The notes: generated by a model not told the origin, from the letters alone. A stretch of 64,000 bases of DNA from Piliocolobus tephrosceles (GCF_002776525.5 NC_045436.1:99340955-99404954); one strand, 5' to 3'; shown: positions 1-13,322, counted from the first letter of the stretch. A program made the numbers and translations.

Positions 1-600
1 CACGTGGGAAAGAGGGGCAGGGTTGGGAGCTGAATGTTCTGTACTTACTCATTTTCAACTGATCCTTATTTCTAGTACCATATCTCACTCGTGTCCCCTG
101 CCAGACCTTACATTTACAAATATAATGTGTCTCTGTGATTCTATGACTGTGATGTGTTACCATCTCAAGTGCATCTCCCTCAATGCATCTTTTAGGCCAG
201 AGCTTCTGAACTAATGTGCCCAGGTAGACTACAAATATATCACAAGATATTGAAAATTTTACACTTTTCATGACAAAAATTTCAAAGCATTTTCACTGTC
301 TTTTAAAAAATTTATAGCAGTTAAATTTTTAGCTAACATTCTTTGAATTTTTGCTTTTGGTACTTGTTACTTTAATGCATATAACTCTATGCAGAGCACT
401 GTTTGTCAGCAACAGAACATCCAACTCATAAAAAATTAATTTTGTAGTGATTTTTTTCAGTATGTTTCTTTATTTTGAGTCCAAGTATAAAATTGTAATA
501 CTATAGCAGACCACTTTTGGCTAGTGTGGCATATCATGCAGACCCTTCAGCAAACCAGGCTCCACTTTTGTCTTCCTCAGTCAACTAGCCCTGGGAAATC
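1..600. other. Unclassified AT-rich sequence
   Basis: I recognise no repeat family, exon or RNA gene here. The only longer open frame, about 63 codons near the left edge, has no recognisable composition or motif. Confidence 0.4.
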
Positions 601-1560
601 CCTAGGCGGCCCTGAGTGGAATTACTGAAAGGAGAAAAGACAACACAGCAAGAGGAGAAACCATATGTTCATGGAACTTACTTGTGCCTTTAGGTCTTGC
701 TACAGACTTAAAGCTTGTAAATCTCATTTTTACATACCACCTTTAGGGCTTCCCAGATCACATGACACACAGTTTATGACAAACAGTCTCATCTCATGCT
801 ATGTATCTCACTATTAAGTCTCAGCCTCTACCAAAAAAACTGGCAGGAAGAGCACATTTATTTTGTATAAGGAAGATATTTATCTTCTAAAAACAGGCTG
901 GTGTGGCTTCAAAATCCTAGAAGTTTATTGTGAATCTTCAATCAGGGATTGTCATTGGGTGAATACAAGTCTGTTCTTCCATAGACCTTTGGATTAATAA
1001 TAGATCTTCTGGATTCCCCATTCCAATTGCTGGGTTACGAAGAAGCTTACACTGTAGATTGGGTTACTGTGAATGTCTTTTTGTGGCCTGGCTTCTACTT
1101 AAAGTCGGCAGACTTATACAATATTTATTTAATGAGCTGAAGGAAGACACACATGCAGATATTTTCTCCAAAATTCATAAAAACCTATCCAATGTTACAT
1201 CTCTGTTTTAGCGATAACGAGGTAAGGTGCAGATCCGTTGTCTTTCACTGTAAAGGGGATATCCTGATATGCCTCAGATTCTGAACTCCCTGAGGTGAAG
1301 CCTATTCGGAAACTTAATTTCCCAGGGAATTGTCTCTCCAAGTTCCTAGGGTTCCTACTACTCTCTGCTTACTATCCAGGGTAGCTGCTACTCCCTGCTC
1401 ATCAGATTCTACCAGCATTATGTCATTAGTATAGAGGATCAGCATGATGGCTTATGGAGTGGTGAAATAAGGTAAATTTTTGCAGACTAACTACAGCACA
1501 ATGCCAAATTGTTGAAAGGAAGCAATCATGACCTTAACTTTCTGACTCTGCTGGCTGAAG
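600..1560 (-). pseudogene. Decayed endogenous retrovirus pol remnant (RT to RNase H region)
   Basis: Read on the minus strand with several frame changes and stops, this stretch resembles the reverse transcriptase and downstream part of an endogenous retroviral Pol. At about 1410-1440 there is a Y-x-x-D-like active-site block in which the second catalytic Asp position pattern is disturbed (it reads Tyr-Thr-Asn-Asp), followed by Ile-Met-Leu. Further on are short matches to the connection region, and at about 660-700 a Gly-Thr-Ser-Lys-rich piece typical of the later part of such Pol proteins. No LTR could be paired with it and no continuous frame remains. Old and inactive. The ERV class cannot be assigned by eye. 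Confidence 0.5.
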
Positions 1561-2110
1561 AAAAATGTGTCTGTATGTGTATGTGTGTGTGTGTGAATTG
1601 TAGCATACAAGGTACCAGGAGCCTAGCTGATTTGTTCCATTAAAAATCTTACATATATATCAGCAGCTATAAGTGAAGTCATCACCTGATTAAGTTAATA
1701 ATAAGCTGTAGATTTTTTTTTTTCTAAGGCTAATCTGTTTTCTACATGATACAAAAGCACAAGTTAAATGGGGACAGAATAGGATTTACAACTTCAGGAT
1801 TTTTAAGTACTTGATAGAGGCACTAATACCTGAAATTCTCTCAGGAGTGCAGAATTGATTTTGATTTACTATTTTAGTAGTAAGGACTTATTCCTGAGGC
1901 TCTCAGTTTGCTATTTCTACCATAATCCTTTTCTTCATAGTTCAGGGATCCAGTGTTGGGATTCTGTCTGTAACTAAGTATATCTTTTCCAATTGAGCAT
2001 TCATGAATGGTGGGAATAAACACAAGTGTGTTCTTAGACACACAAGGCCCACTTTGAGATGAAGTTGAGCCAAAACTCTGGTTATCAGTTGATCCCTAAG
2101 TATTCCCTTC
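1561..2110. other. Unclassified sequence with a short TG run
   Basis: No gene or repeat family recognised apart from a short alternating TG tract near 1575-1595. It may be more of the same degraded retroviral remnant, but I see no motif to support that. Confidence 0.35.
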
Positions 2111-2119
2111 ATTTCTTTT

Positions 2120-2559
2120 TTTATTGTGGATTTTATTTATTTATTTTTATTTTATTATAAATTGACAATTTATAATTATATAAATTTATGGGATACAAAG
2201 TAATGTTATGATTTATGAATATAATATGGAATAACTAAATCAAGCTAACTGACATATCTATCACCTCAAATACTCAAATACTTATCAATTTTTGTAGTGA
2301 GAACATTTGAAATGTACTTTGTTAGCAATTTTGAAATATTTCAAATACATTATTATTAATTATATTCACTATACTGTGCAATAGACTTCAAAACCCCCAA
2401 TGACAACTTATTCTAAGGTTTTGTACTCTTTGATCATCTTCTGCCTATTTCCCCCACTCCCAGCCTCTGTAACCAGCATTCTACAGACTCTCTACTTCTA
2501 AGAGTCTGATTGTTCTCGATTCTACATATAAGTGAGAATATTCAGTATTGGTTGCTTTG
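2120..2559 (-). mobile_element. Old L1 (L1MA/L1MB-like) 3' UTR fragment
   Basis: Reverse-complemented, the text follows the 3' UTR of mid-age mammalian L1s. It begins in the note-taking order of that UTR: a stretch around the ATAAGTGAGA block, then the AGAGTAGA-like, GGTGACTATAG-like and GAGAACATT-type blocks (seen here inverted), ending in an A-rich tail at about 2110-2160. It stops sharply at 2559, where Tigger sequence begins. Confidence 0.7.
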
Positions 2560-3362
2560 TAGCTTAATGTAGCCTTTTTACTTTATAAACCTTTAATTTT
2601 TTTTGAACTTTTTGACTCTTTTGTAATAACATTTATCTTAAAACACAAACACATTGTGCTGCTGTACCAAAATAATTGTGCCTTATATCCTCATTCCAAA
2701 AGCCTATCTATTTTAAAACATTTTTATTTTTTTACTTTTAAATGTTTTTATTGAAAACTAAGACACAAACACACACACATTAGGCTAGGTCTACACGGGG
2801 TCTGGATCATGGCTATCACTGTCTTCCACCCCCACATCTTGTCCCACTGGAAGGTCTTCAGTGGCAATAACTTTCATGGATATGTCGTCTCCAATGAAAA
2901 AAATTCTTCTTCTAGAATACCTCCTGAAGAAACTGCCTGAGGCTATTCTTGAAAATGTGTCACTCCTCTTGGAACTAGGTCCATGATGGTTTGCTTGGTT
3001 TGTTGCTTTTTTCCCCCCCTTTAGATTTCCTTGTAAGCAAATTATGTATCTTGAGTATTCATCTCTATTAATAAAAACTTTTTATTAAGAGGTAGAGTCC
3101 ATGTTTTCAGTCTTTTTAAGGATCTTCTTGAGGTTTGCGAAAGCTCCTGCTAAGCCCTCCAGTGTGAATTTTCTTGAGGTTCTTCTTTTTCTTCTTCTAC
3201 AGTTTTTCTTTCTCTTGTTTCTTCTTAAGCTCTGTGTTCCTGTTCCTGTTCAAACCATTCCTCATGAATCAATTTGCCAGAAACCACCTCTAGAAGCTCT
3301 TCAATGTCATCTTCATCCACACCCAGGTTACAATTGTTTGCCATCTGAGCCACACAATTTTT

Positions 3363-3647
3363 CTTTCTTTTTTTTTTTTTTGAGACGAAGTTTTGCTCTT
3401 GTTGCCCAGGTTGGAGTGCAATGGCGCCATCTCGGCTCCCAGATTAAAGCGATTCTCCTGCCTCAGCCTCCTAAGCAGCTGAGGTTACAAGTGCCCACTA
3501 CAATGCCCAGCTAATTTTTTTGTTTTTAGTGGAGACAGGATTTCGCCATGTTGGTCAGGCTGGTCTTGAACTCCTGATCTCCGGTGATCCAACCACCTCG
3601 GCCTCCCAAACTGTTGGGATTACAGGCAAGAGCCACTGTGCCCGGCC
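3363..3647 (-). repeat. Alu (AluS-like), inserted in the Tigger element
   Basis: Full dimeric Alu in reverse: poly-T, TGAGACGAAG, the right monomer, the middle A-rich link, then the left monomer ending in the inverted GGCCGGGC start. It is diverged from AluY at many sites. Tigger sequence resumes on both sides, so the Alu is the younger insertion. Confidence 0.9.
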
Positions 3648-3649
3648 TT

Positions 3650-4655
3650 TTTTTTCATTTTTATAACACCCTCATCCTTGGCAAATCCTTTGACATTGCA
3701 GATGAAACTTGTGTGTCTTCTTCCAGGGACCATTCATATATAGTCCACAGTGACATCACCCAAGCCCAAGCAAAGTTTTTGATACAGTCATAGATGTTGT
3801 AATTTTTCCAGAATTTTACCCGTGTCTTCTCTGTGTCTTCCTCAGTTGCAGCAGTAACCTGGGCAAAAATCTTCCTCAAGTAATAGGTCTTATAGCTGCA
3901 ATAACTAGTTGATCCATTGGTTTACTTAAATATGTGGTCCTTGGAATCACCACTTTGACTTTGGGATAAAGATCACCAATAAAAAGAGAATATGCAGAAG
4001 CATTCTCAACAATAAGCAAAATGTAGAAAGGCATATTATTCTTTAAACAGTATTTCTCAATTTTGCTGGCATAATGATTTAGGAGGACATTTTGAAAGAG
4101 GAGGTGGGTCATCCATGACTTCTTACTTTTCTTGTTGTACACAGGCAGTGTGTGTTTATTGAAAGACTTGGGGTTCTCACTGTGCAAGATCACAAAGGGT
4201 TTCAATTTGTAGCCTGCAATATTGCCCTCAAGCAAGACTGTTATCCTCTTTTTAAAAAACCTTGAAACTTGGCATTGACTTGGCCTCCTTAGGATAAAAA
4301 TCTTTTCAGGCATCCATTTCAGGAATATGATGGAGATTTCATCTGCATAGAATATTTGCTCTGCAAGTAATTTTCCTCCACAATCAGCTTATCTAGAGTT
4401 TCCCAAAATTCTTCAGCTGCCTTCACATCAACCCTTGCAGACTCACCACTCACTTCCACATTATGTAATCAATAACAATTTTTCAATAATTTAAGCAACC
4501 CAAAGCTAGCACTAAATCTACCAACATAGTCAGGCCCAAACTTTTCCTTCAATGTTGCAAACAAACCTTTTGCATTGGCCATGAACTTCATGGGACTGAG
4601 AGGGGTATGTTTCTGTGTCTTGTCTTCAATCCAGTTCATTAGAAGTGTCTCCATA
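3650..4655 (-). pseudogene. Tigger/pogo transposase pseudogene
   Basis: Two separated minus-strand open segments resemble Tigger/jerky-type transposase. Codons in 4654-4469 (61 aa) give a CENP-B-like DNA-binding helix-turn-helix stretch with a Trp-Ile-Glu-Asp start and an Ala-Lys-Gly-Leu-Phe core. Codons in 4313-3876 (145 aa) give the DDE superfamily endonuclease domain, including the His-Ser-Glu-Asn-Pro block, the Trp-Met-Thr block and the Met-Asp-Gln block near the C-terminus. The expected Asp-Asn-Ala catalytic strand reads Val-Glu-Asn-Ala, so the second acidic position looks lost. A 72-aa continuation (3879-3661) is in another frame. In family members the protein cuts and pastes the element at TA sites; this copy cannot. 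Confidence 0.72.
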
Positions 4656-5383
4656 TCTGATATAGATCCATCTCAAAGTTTTGTTAGTCTCCTTGCCTTC
4701 AGTGAAGCAGATTCTTTAACAATTTGTCACTTTGTTCTTGTTCTTCAAGATTGTACCTATGTGGTAATGGAACATGCCTGACTGGTGAGCAATAACCATC
4801 ACTGATTTTCCCCCTCTGTAATCCTTAATCACTTTTAATTTCATTTCCTAGTCAATCAGGTCAATCACTTGATGTGGCTTCTACCAGCAGCATTATTTGT
4901 AGATTTTGTATGCTGAAGGGCCATGATGAACAAAACAATACTAGATTAATTTAACCACAAGATACAATAATACAATCAAAGGGCACAATAAACACAAGCT
5001 GTAAGAGGCTGCTGCTAGCATAATATGACACACTGTTTTACAGTAAACTTTTTTTAATAAGTGGAAGAAGTGCACTCTAAAATAATTATGAAAAATATAG
5101 ATAGTAAATACAGAAAATGGTTAGTTATTTATTATCGTTATTAAATAGTATGTACTGTACATAATTGTATGTGCTATACTTTTATATGACTGCCAGCACA
5201 GTACATTTGTTTATGCCTGCATCATGATGTATACGTGAGTAATACATTGTGTTATGGTGTTATAACAGCTGTAATGCCACTAGATAGTAAGAAGTCTTTC
5301 AACTTTATAATAATCTTATGAGACCATCATTGTATATGTGGTTTGTGGTTGATCAGAATGTAGTTATGTGACACATAACTGTA

Positions 5384-8300
5384 CCTATGGTAATTTAATA
5401 ATGACCACAAAATATAAAAACATGTAATTTGTGACATTAATAACATAAAATGTGGGAGTAGAGAAGTATGTAGTTGAAGCTAAATTTTGTATGTAGTTGA
5501 AGCTAAATTGTTATCAGTTTAAAATAGACTTTCGTAAGTATAAGGTGTTTTATTTATGTAAACCTCATGGGTAATTATGAAAAAATCTGACAAGAAAAAT
5601 TATGACATAAGAATATCATGAAATAAATAAAAATATAACAATATAAAATAATCAAATCACAAAAAAGACTACAATGGAGAAAGAAATAAAGGAACTACAA
5701 GATAGTTAGAAAAATCTAGTCCTGCCTATCAATAATAACTATAAATGTAAATTGATTAAATTATTTTATCAAAAGATAGAGTGACTGAATGGGTTAAAAA
5801 AAAGAAAAAGCATTTATATGATATCTACAAAAGACTCACTTTAGCATTAAGGACATGTATAGGCTGAAAATGGGGAGGTGGAAACAGATATTTTATCCCA
5901 GTGATAACCACTGGTAGTTGTATTTAGATTATGCAAAGTAGTCTTTATGACAAAAACTATCATAAGAGATAAAGAAGGTTATTATATAAAGATAAAGGGT
6001 TCATTTAATCAAGAAGATGTAACAATTATAAATATATATGCAGCCAACATTAAAGCACTTAAATATATAAAATGAATATTAACGGAAGTGAAGGGAGAAA
6101 TAGATAGCAATACAGTAATAGTAGGAGATTTCAATACACAACTTTCAACAATGATAGATCAATGACAGATCAATAATGACAAAAATCAATAAGGATAGAG
6201 GGCTTGAATAATGCTATAGACCAAATGGACCTAATAGACATATACAGAATATTCCATCCAACAGCAGCGGAGTACATATTCTTCTTAAAAGTACATGGAA
6301 CATTCTTCAGGATAACTCATATGTTAGGAAACAAAACAGGTATTAACAAATTTAAGATTGAAATCATATTAAATCATTAAAATCATATTTTCCAACCACT
6401 ATGGTATGAAACCGGAAATTAATGATAAGAAATTCCCCCAAATTTACAAATACATGTAAATGAAACAAAATGCTCCTGAACAACTAATGGGTAAAAGAAG
6501 AAATCAAAAAGAAAATTGAAAAATATCTCGAGACAAGTGAAAATGTGCATACAATATACCAACATTTATGGGATGCAGCAAAAACAGTTCTAAAAGGGAA
6601 GTTTATGGCACTAAATAACTACAATGAAAAAGAAAAATATCAATAAATAACCTAAAATTACACCTCAAAGAACTAGAAAAAAGTACAAACTAAGCCAAAG
6701 GTTAACAAAAGGAATACATAAATTGAAGATAAGAAATAAACAAAATAGAGACTAGCAAAACAATAGGTAAAATCCACAAAACTAAGAAGTGTTTTTCAGA
6801 TGACTAACCTTTAACTAAACAAAGAAAAAAGACTCAAATAAATACAATTAGAAATGAAAATAGAGACATCACAACTGATACCACAGAAATACAAAGAATA
6901 AAAAAAAAAACCTACTATGAAAAATTATATGCCAACAAATTAGGTAACCTAGAAGAAACAGATAAATTCCCAGACACATACAATCTACTAAGACTGAATC
7001 TTGAAGAAACAGAAAGTCTAAACATATCAATAATGAGAAAGCAGGTCACTTCAGTAATGAAGTTTCCCATCAAAGAAAAGTCTAGGACTTGATGCCTTCA
7101 CTGCTAAATTCTACCAAGCATTTGGAGGATTACTGATACCAATCTTTCTCAAACTCTTTCAAAACATGAAGAGAGAGAATACTTCCAAACACATTCTGTG
7201 AGAGCAGCATTACTCTGATAAAGCTAGATAAGGACACTACAAGAAAAGAGAATTACCCACCAATATCACTGTTGAACACAGATGCAAAGACTTCAGTGAA
7301 ACACTAACACACCAAATTCAATGGTACATTAAAAGGGTCATATATAATGACTAAGTGGGATTTTCCCCAGGAATGCAAAAAGGGTTCAAATTATGTAAAT
7401 GTATAATTATGATTCACTACATTAACAAGTGGAGGGACAAACACCATATGATTATTTCAATAGATGCAGAGAAAGCTTTTGACAAAATTCAACATCCTTT
7501 CATGATAAAAATTTCCAACAAATTAGGTGTAGAAAATATGTTCCTCAATGTAATAAATGGCAATTACAAAGCAATGTATGACACACCCACAGATAACACC
7601 ATGTTCAATAGTGAAAACCTGTAAGAGTCTTTTGTCCTATAAGATCAAGGACAATACAAAGATGCCCGTGCTAGCCACTTCTACTCAACATAGTACTGGA
7701 AGTCCTAGCCAGAGCAATTAGGCAAGAAAAATATACTAACATTATCCAACCTGGAAAGGAAGTACAATTATTTCTGATAGCAGATAACATAATTTTATAC
7801 ATACTGTAAACCTTAAAGATTCCACTAAAAACCTGGTAGAACTAATAAACAAAATCAGTAATTTCACAAGACACAAAATCAACATACAAAAATAAGTTGT
7901 ATTTACATATACTAACAATGAACTATCCAAAAAGAAAATTAAGAAAACAGTTTGTTTCATAATAGCAACAGAAAGAATAAAATACTTTGAAACATACCTA
8001 ACCAAAGAGGTGAACCACTTATACACTGAAAATTATGAAATGTTAATGAAGAAAATTTAGACATTAATAAATGGAAAGATATCCCATGTTTCTGAGTTGA
8101 AAGATTCAATATTGTTAAAATGTTTATACTATCAAAATGACTTACAAATTCAATGCAATTACTGTCAAAAATCCCAATGACATTATTTACAAAAATGAAA
8201 AAATCAATACTAAGATTCAGATGAAATCACAAAGACCTAGAATAGTCAAAGCAATCTTAAGCAAGAGACCAAAGTTGGAGGCATCCTACTTTCTGATTTC

Positions 8301-9700
8301 AAGTTATAAACCAAAGATATAGTAATCAAAAGAGTATGGTGCCAGCCTATAAACAGGCATATAAACCAGTGGAGCAGAATTGAGAGCCCGGAAACAAGCT
8401 CATGCACATATGCTCAACTAATCTTCAAGAACAACACCAGGAATAAAGTATGGAAAGATACAGTCTCTTCCATAAATGTTGGGAAAGTTGGATATCCACA
8501 TGCAAAAGAATAAATTTGAATTTTTATCCTACCCCACACAAACAATAACCTCAAAATGGAATAAAGACTTACATATAAGACCCCAAATCATAAAACTGCT
8601 AGAAAACATACAGAAAAAGCTTTCTCACATTGATCGTGGCAATGGTTTTTTGGTTATGACATCGCAAGCAAAGACAATGACAACAAAAATTAAGTGAGAT
8701 TGGATCAAACCATAAAGCTTCTACACAGCAAAGGAAACAATCAACATAATCAAAGTCAACCTGAAAAATAAGAGAAAATATTTGCAAAATATATGTTTGA
8801 TAAGGGGTTAATATTCAACGTCTATATGAAACTCCTATAATTCAATAGCAAAAAAGCAAATAACCTGGTTAAAAAATAGCCAAAGGACCTAAACAAACAT
8901 TTCTCTAAATGTACAAACGGCCAAGAGGTATCTGAAAAGGTGATCAATATCACTAATTATTATGGACATTTAAATTAAAAGCACAATGAGCTATCACCTC
9001 ACACCTGTTAAAATGGTCTTTATTAAAACTGCAAAAAATAGCAAGTGTTGGTGAGGTGTAGAGAAATTGGAACCCCGTGCCTTGTTAGTGAAGATGTAAA
9101 ATGGTGCTACTGCTATGGAAAACAGTATGGAAGCCTCTCAAAAAATTAAAGATAAAGTTACCATATTGTAGTAGTCTGTTCTCACACTGCTGTAAAGATA
9201 CTATCTGAGACTGGGTTTCATTGACTCATAGCCACGTGGCTGGGGAAGCCTCAGAAAACTTACAATCATGGTAGAAGGTGAAGGAGAAGAAAGCACCTTC
9301 TTTGCAAGGCAGCAGGAGAGAGAGTGCACAAGGGAAACGGCCACTTTTAAACCATCAGATCTCGTGAGAACTCCCTCACTATCATGAGAACAACATAAGG
9401 GAAACCGCCCTATGATCCAGTCACCTTCCTCCAGCACCCTCCCTCAATATGTCGGGATTAGAATCAGAGATGAGATTTGGGTGGGGACACAGAGCCAAAC
9501 CATATCAGATATGATCCAGCAATCTTGCTTCTGGGTATATATCCAAAGGAATTGAAATCACGATCTTGAGATATCTGTACTTTTTTGTTCATTGCAGCAT
9601 TATTCAGAGTAGCCAAGATATGGAAACAAGCTAAATGCGAATTGATGGATGAATAGATAAGAAGGATGTGATGTGTATATATATTATGTGTACAAGGAAA
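5384..9700 (+). mobile_element. Old L1 (L1M/L1PB-like) element, ORF2 region, split by a MaLR LTR
   Basis: Sense-strand L1 from just upstream of ORF2 to within its C-terminal region, with many stops and indels. Recognisable ORF2 blocks run in order: endonuclease text at 5700-6330, the middle region at 6480-7100, and the reverse transcriptase block at 7355-7624 with Phe-Ser-Pro-Gly-Met-Gln and Ile-Ser-Ile-Asp-Ala-Glu-Lys-Ala-Phe-Asp. The C-terminal region is at 8100-9166 and 9508-9700. An LTR at 9167-9507 interrupts it. The 3' UTR is not present at the right end. A long-dead LINE. Confidence 0.85.
9167..9507 (-). mobile_element. Solo MaLR LTR (MST/THE1-like)
   Basis: Begins TGTAGTAGTCTG and ends CATATCA, that is, an inverted TGATATGG...TACA LTR. 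The 5 bp on the left (CATAT, 9162-9166) and right (GATAT, 9508-9512) agree at 4 of 5 positions, as expected of an old target-site duplication. L1 ORF2 text is continuous across it once it is removed, so it inserted into that L1. Confidence 0.85.
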
Positions 9701-11850
9701 CACGGAGTGTGATCTAAGGCAGCTACCAGCATTGATTTGTGAGTTTTGTCTCAAAACCCTTCTCGCATATTTTCTGTGTCTTATTTTTTGGGAGCACATT
9801 CTTCTACACTTAAACATACATACAGGGAAATACTATATGTTAATAGTTTTCCGAATCATGAGTTTGTTTTTATTTAGTTATTTTGTTAACCGAGTCTAGT
9901 ATCTACTGCAAATATGATTATATATTTTCCTCATTCTTACTCCATCTGTTCAGTTAGGAAGCTATGTCTTATGAAATAAAAGCGGTGGGTATAAATGATT
10001 CCTTCTTTTGTCATGTCTACTTTATGATTCTGTGTGGGTGGAACTGGGTATCTATAGAACTTGATGCAAGCAAACAATAGCTGCTAAGGCTTCCAAGGCC
10101 ATGTCACTTACCAAACTCCCTTCTCTGTAAGAACTCTGGAGAGGTATGTATCAGTTTGTGGCACGCTCTTTGGTTTTGGGAGGTATTCTTCACAGTTCAC
10201 AGTTTGTGACTACTCTTAGTTTGACCAGAGTTTTCTATCCTTTTTTCTTTGTTACTTTGCAGGTGCAGCTATTGTAGTGAAATCAAAACAGTTTTATCAT
10301 GCCATGTTTTGCCAGAAATCCTGTTTTAATTAGGCAAGAGATTGAAAGGGATATTTTATATTTATTTCTTTCAGAGTACTTGCAATGAAACAAAAGTAGA
10401 GTTACTTTTAACTTATATAGCTTTTAATTCTTTCTGCACGTCAATGGGGTTCAGTCAATAACAATATAAAGAGAATGACTTTAATAAATCTAAATGGATG
10501 ATACTCTAATTTTGGATATAACTAATGGAAAATGTAAATGACAGCTTAAACCTCCACATTGTTTATTAAACATGTGACAAATATAGCCTTTTCCCTGCAT
10601 AGTACTCCTGAGGAAATTTCTCATCTGGAGACTCATACAAAGTTATGAGAATATTTTCACTTTTCCCTGAACAATCTTCTCTTTAAAAAATCCTTAGATG
10701 CTTAATAGGCTCAACAGTATATTAAGAATAAATGGCTTCCCTAGGGCTATGGAGCGGAAATGAAAGTATTATGAGTATTAGGACTAGCAGGAATATTTAG
10801 GTCATAAATGGAAATGTCACAGTCTCCTGGAACTGTTTGCTTTGAATATTTATGATTTTAGTTATTTATACCTTGCTTTGTTTTTAAAGGGATTTCAGAC
10901 AGCTTACCAAAATATAGACTCTAAAACAAATAAGTGAGGGAATCAAGGTAAAGAGAAGATATTATGGAAAAAACAAGATGTAACAAGGAGTGAGTGAAGG
11001 TAACATTTGCTGCAAGATTCGATCTACTTACTACAAGTGGGCTGGCTGTTTGGCTCAGAGCTTTCTAGCAGCCAAAGTGAAGGAGGAAATGTAATTAGTT
11101 TCAAGATTCATAAACTCATTAAGAGGTAATCCAGGCTGCCTCTCAGGAGACCTGCCCAGTAATACTGGTATTAAAATGCCAGGTTTAAATGTAATGACTT
11201 GTTTTCTTAACAACATATGTAGGGTAAATAAAACAACACATTTCACAGAGAAATTTCTTGGAACCTCCTTTAATAAAGTTCAATGGCATAACACTAAAGA
11301 ATAATTCATTTAAAATTTATTCCAGCAGAGACTAGAATGGTACAGTTCAGGTACAGACTCCTACTGGTCTGTAGAGTTTTAGAGTATTCAAAGGAAGCGG
11401 TGAATTATGTTTTCATTTCATAAATGATATCTTTAATTTTAATAATTGTTTTAAATTTAACTATGATACATGTACATTAAAAATCAAGTAATATGAATTA
11501 AGTTTTAAAAACCCCACCCACCTTTACTCTCCAGGAATAGTCATTATTAAAAATTTGGATTTCTTCTTTATATGAACAGATATATTAATGTACAAGTGTG
11601 TGTGCACATAAACACACCTACACACCCCTGTGAATAGAATTAAATTCTGGTTTCCTCCACTCACAAATTTAGAAGCATCATTTTTCAGTCACATACTTGG
11701 TGTAGGATGCAGCTGCTGGTCCACATGGACCAATGGGATAATTTTGTTTAAACAGAGTGCTCTTCATGCAGATGACTCCAAATAGACATCTTCCAGGGCA
11801 TTTACTTAGGGATGCTGCAGTGGAGCAGTTGGGGAGGTCAAACTCTATTT
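9701..11850. other. Unclassified non-coding sequence
   Basis: About 2.1 kb of AT-rich DNA in which I recognise no repeat family with confidence and no exon-like frame. A short CA/TG-rich tract lies at 11598-11630. Confidence 0.4.
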
Positions 11851-12200
11851 TGTCTATAGTCTGAATGTTTATGTCCTCCTACAATTCATATGTTAAGATC
11901 CTCACCCTCAAGGTGATGGTGTCAGGAGATGGGGCTTTCGAAGAATTATTAGGTCATGGGGGCAGAGTCCTCATGAATGTAATTAGTGCCCTTACAAAAG
12001 AGACTCCTTACCCCTTCTACCAGGTGAAGACACAGTGAGAAGACAACATTCACGGATCATGAAACACGCCTTTGCCAGACATTGAATCTGCTGCTGTTTT
12101 GATCTTGAACTTCTCATCCTTCAGAACTATGAGAAATAAGTTTCTGTAGTTTATAAGCTACTCAATTTATAGTGTTTTGTTATAGCCACTCATAATTGTA
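11851..12200 (+). mobile_element. MLT1/MSTD-type MaLR solo LTR
   Basis: Sense-orientation LTR text: an opening like TATAGTCTGAATG, then the ATTCATATGTTAA, GTGATGGTGTCAGGAG, TTATTAGGTCATGGGGG and GCCCTTACAAAAGAGAC blocks, the TTGATCTTGAACTTC block, and a GAGAAATAA polyadenylation region near the end. Heavily diverged, no internal sequence. Confidence 0.8.
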
Positions 12201-12504
12201 GTAGGGTTTACTTACAAAATTCATAGTCAAATTTCCTAATTTTAAAATCTTTATTAATTAATTTTTTTTAAGTTACTAATTTCTTTGCTCATGATTGGAA
12301 GCTTCAGAACATGAAACAGGTGTGATGTCTGCCTTTCAGGGCAGATAGCAAAATAGTAATAGTGGATCAAAGGAAGTTACAAATGTAGAGATTTAAAAAT
12401 AAAAGAACAGAGATTAGGAAAAAATTAGTTAGAAGGAAAAATAAATATCAAATTCTAAGGGCAAAAACTTTTTAAAGAAAATAAAAGCAGGAAAATAAGG
12501 ATTT
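12201..12504. other. Unclassified AT-rich sequence
   Basis: No gene or repeat family recognised between the LTR and the following antisense L1. Confidence 0.4.
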
Positions 12505-13151
12505 TAAACATTTCTTTTTTATTTTCAATCATGGGAGTACTTGTGCAAGTTTGTTACAAGTGTATATTGCTTGGTGCTAAGGTTTGGGCTTCTATTGATC
12601 CCATAATCCAGACAGTGAATATAATACCCAGTAAAAAGTTTTGTAGCCCTTGGTCCCTCCCTTCTTCCACTATTTTGGAGTCCCCTGTGTTTATTATTCC
12701 TATCTCTATGTTTGTGTGAGCCAAAGATTTTGCTCCCACTTATAAGTGAGTAGTATTTGCTTTTCTGTTTGTCTGTTATCTTGTTTAGGATAACAGCCTC
12801 CAACTACATCTGTGTTCCTGCAAAAGATATGATTTCATTCGTTTTTATGGCTGCATCGTGTATATGTACCATATTTTCTTTATCCAATCCATCATTGATG
12901 GGTACCTATGTTGATTCTATGTTTTTGCTATTGTGAATAGTGCTGTGATGAGCATGAGTACATATGTATTTTTGGTAGAATGATTTATTTTCTTTTGTAT
13001 ATATATCCAGTAATGGGATTCTTGGGTCAAATGGCAGTTCATGTTTTAGTTCTTTGAGAAATCTTCAAACTGCTTGCCACAGTGGCTGGACTAATTTACA
13101 TTCCTACCAAAAGTGTATAAGCATTTCCTTTTCTCTACAACCTCACTGACA

Positions 13152-13197
<46 letters not shown>

Positions 13198-13198
13198 T
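13152..13198. repeat. (ATT)n microsatellite
   Basis: About 15 uninterrupted ATT units inside the antisense L1. Pure trinucleotide runs of this length are often length-polymorphic. Confidence 0.95.
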
Positions 13199-13322
13199 TA
13201 CTTTTCAGTAATAGCCATTCTGACTGGTGTGAGATAATATTTTGTGGTTTTGATTTGGATCTCTCTGATAATTAGTAAGATTTGGGGCATTTTTTCATGT
13301 TCATGTCCTTTGCCCACTTTTT

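Larger units (their letters stand above)
2560..5381 (-). mobile_element. Tigger-family DNA transposon (MER2-type ends), interrupted by an Alu
   Basis: The right end at about 5381 reads as a MER2/Tigger terminal repeat on the minus strand, followed by the TA dinucleotide expected of Tc1/mariner-superfamily targets. Sequence just inside it, and the block at 2560-2900, match the two halves of the MER2 non-autonomous family. Between them lie transposase-derived segments at 3650-4655. The far (left) terminal repeat is missing; the element ends against an L1 fragment at 2559. An Alu splits it at 3363-3647. It is full of stops, hence an inactive fossil. Confidence 0.75.

Noticed and set aside
3101..3514. 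137-codon plus-strand frame
   Set aside because: A chimera of antisense Tigger and antisense Alu; its sequence is explained by the two repeats.
13152..13198. Regular spaced repeat that might suggest an array such as CRISPR
   Set aside because: It is a simple trinucleotide microsatellite in a primate genome.
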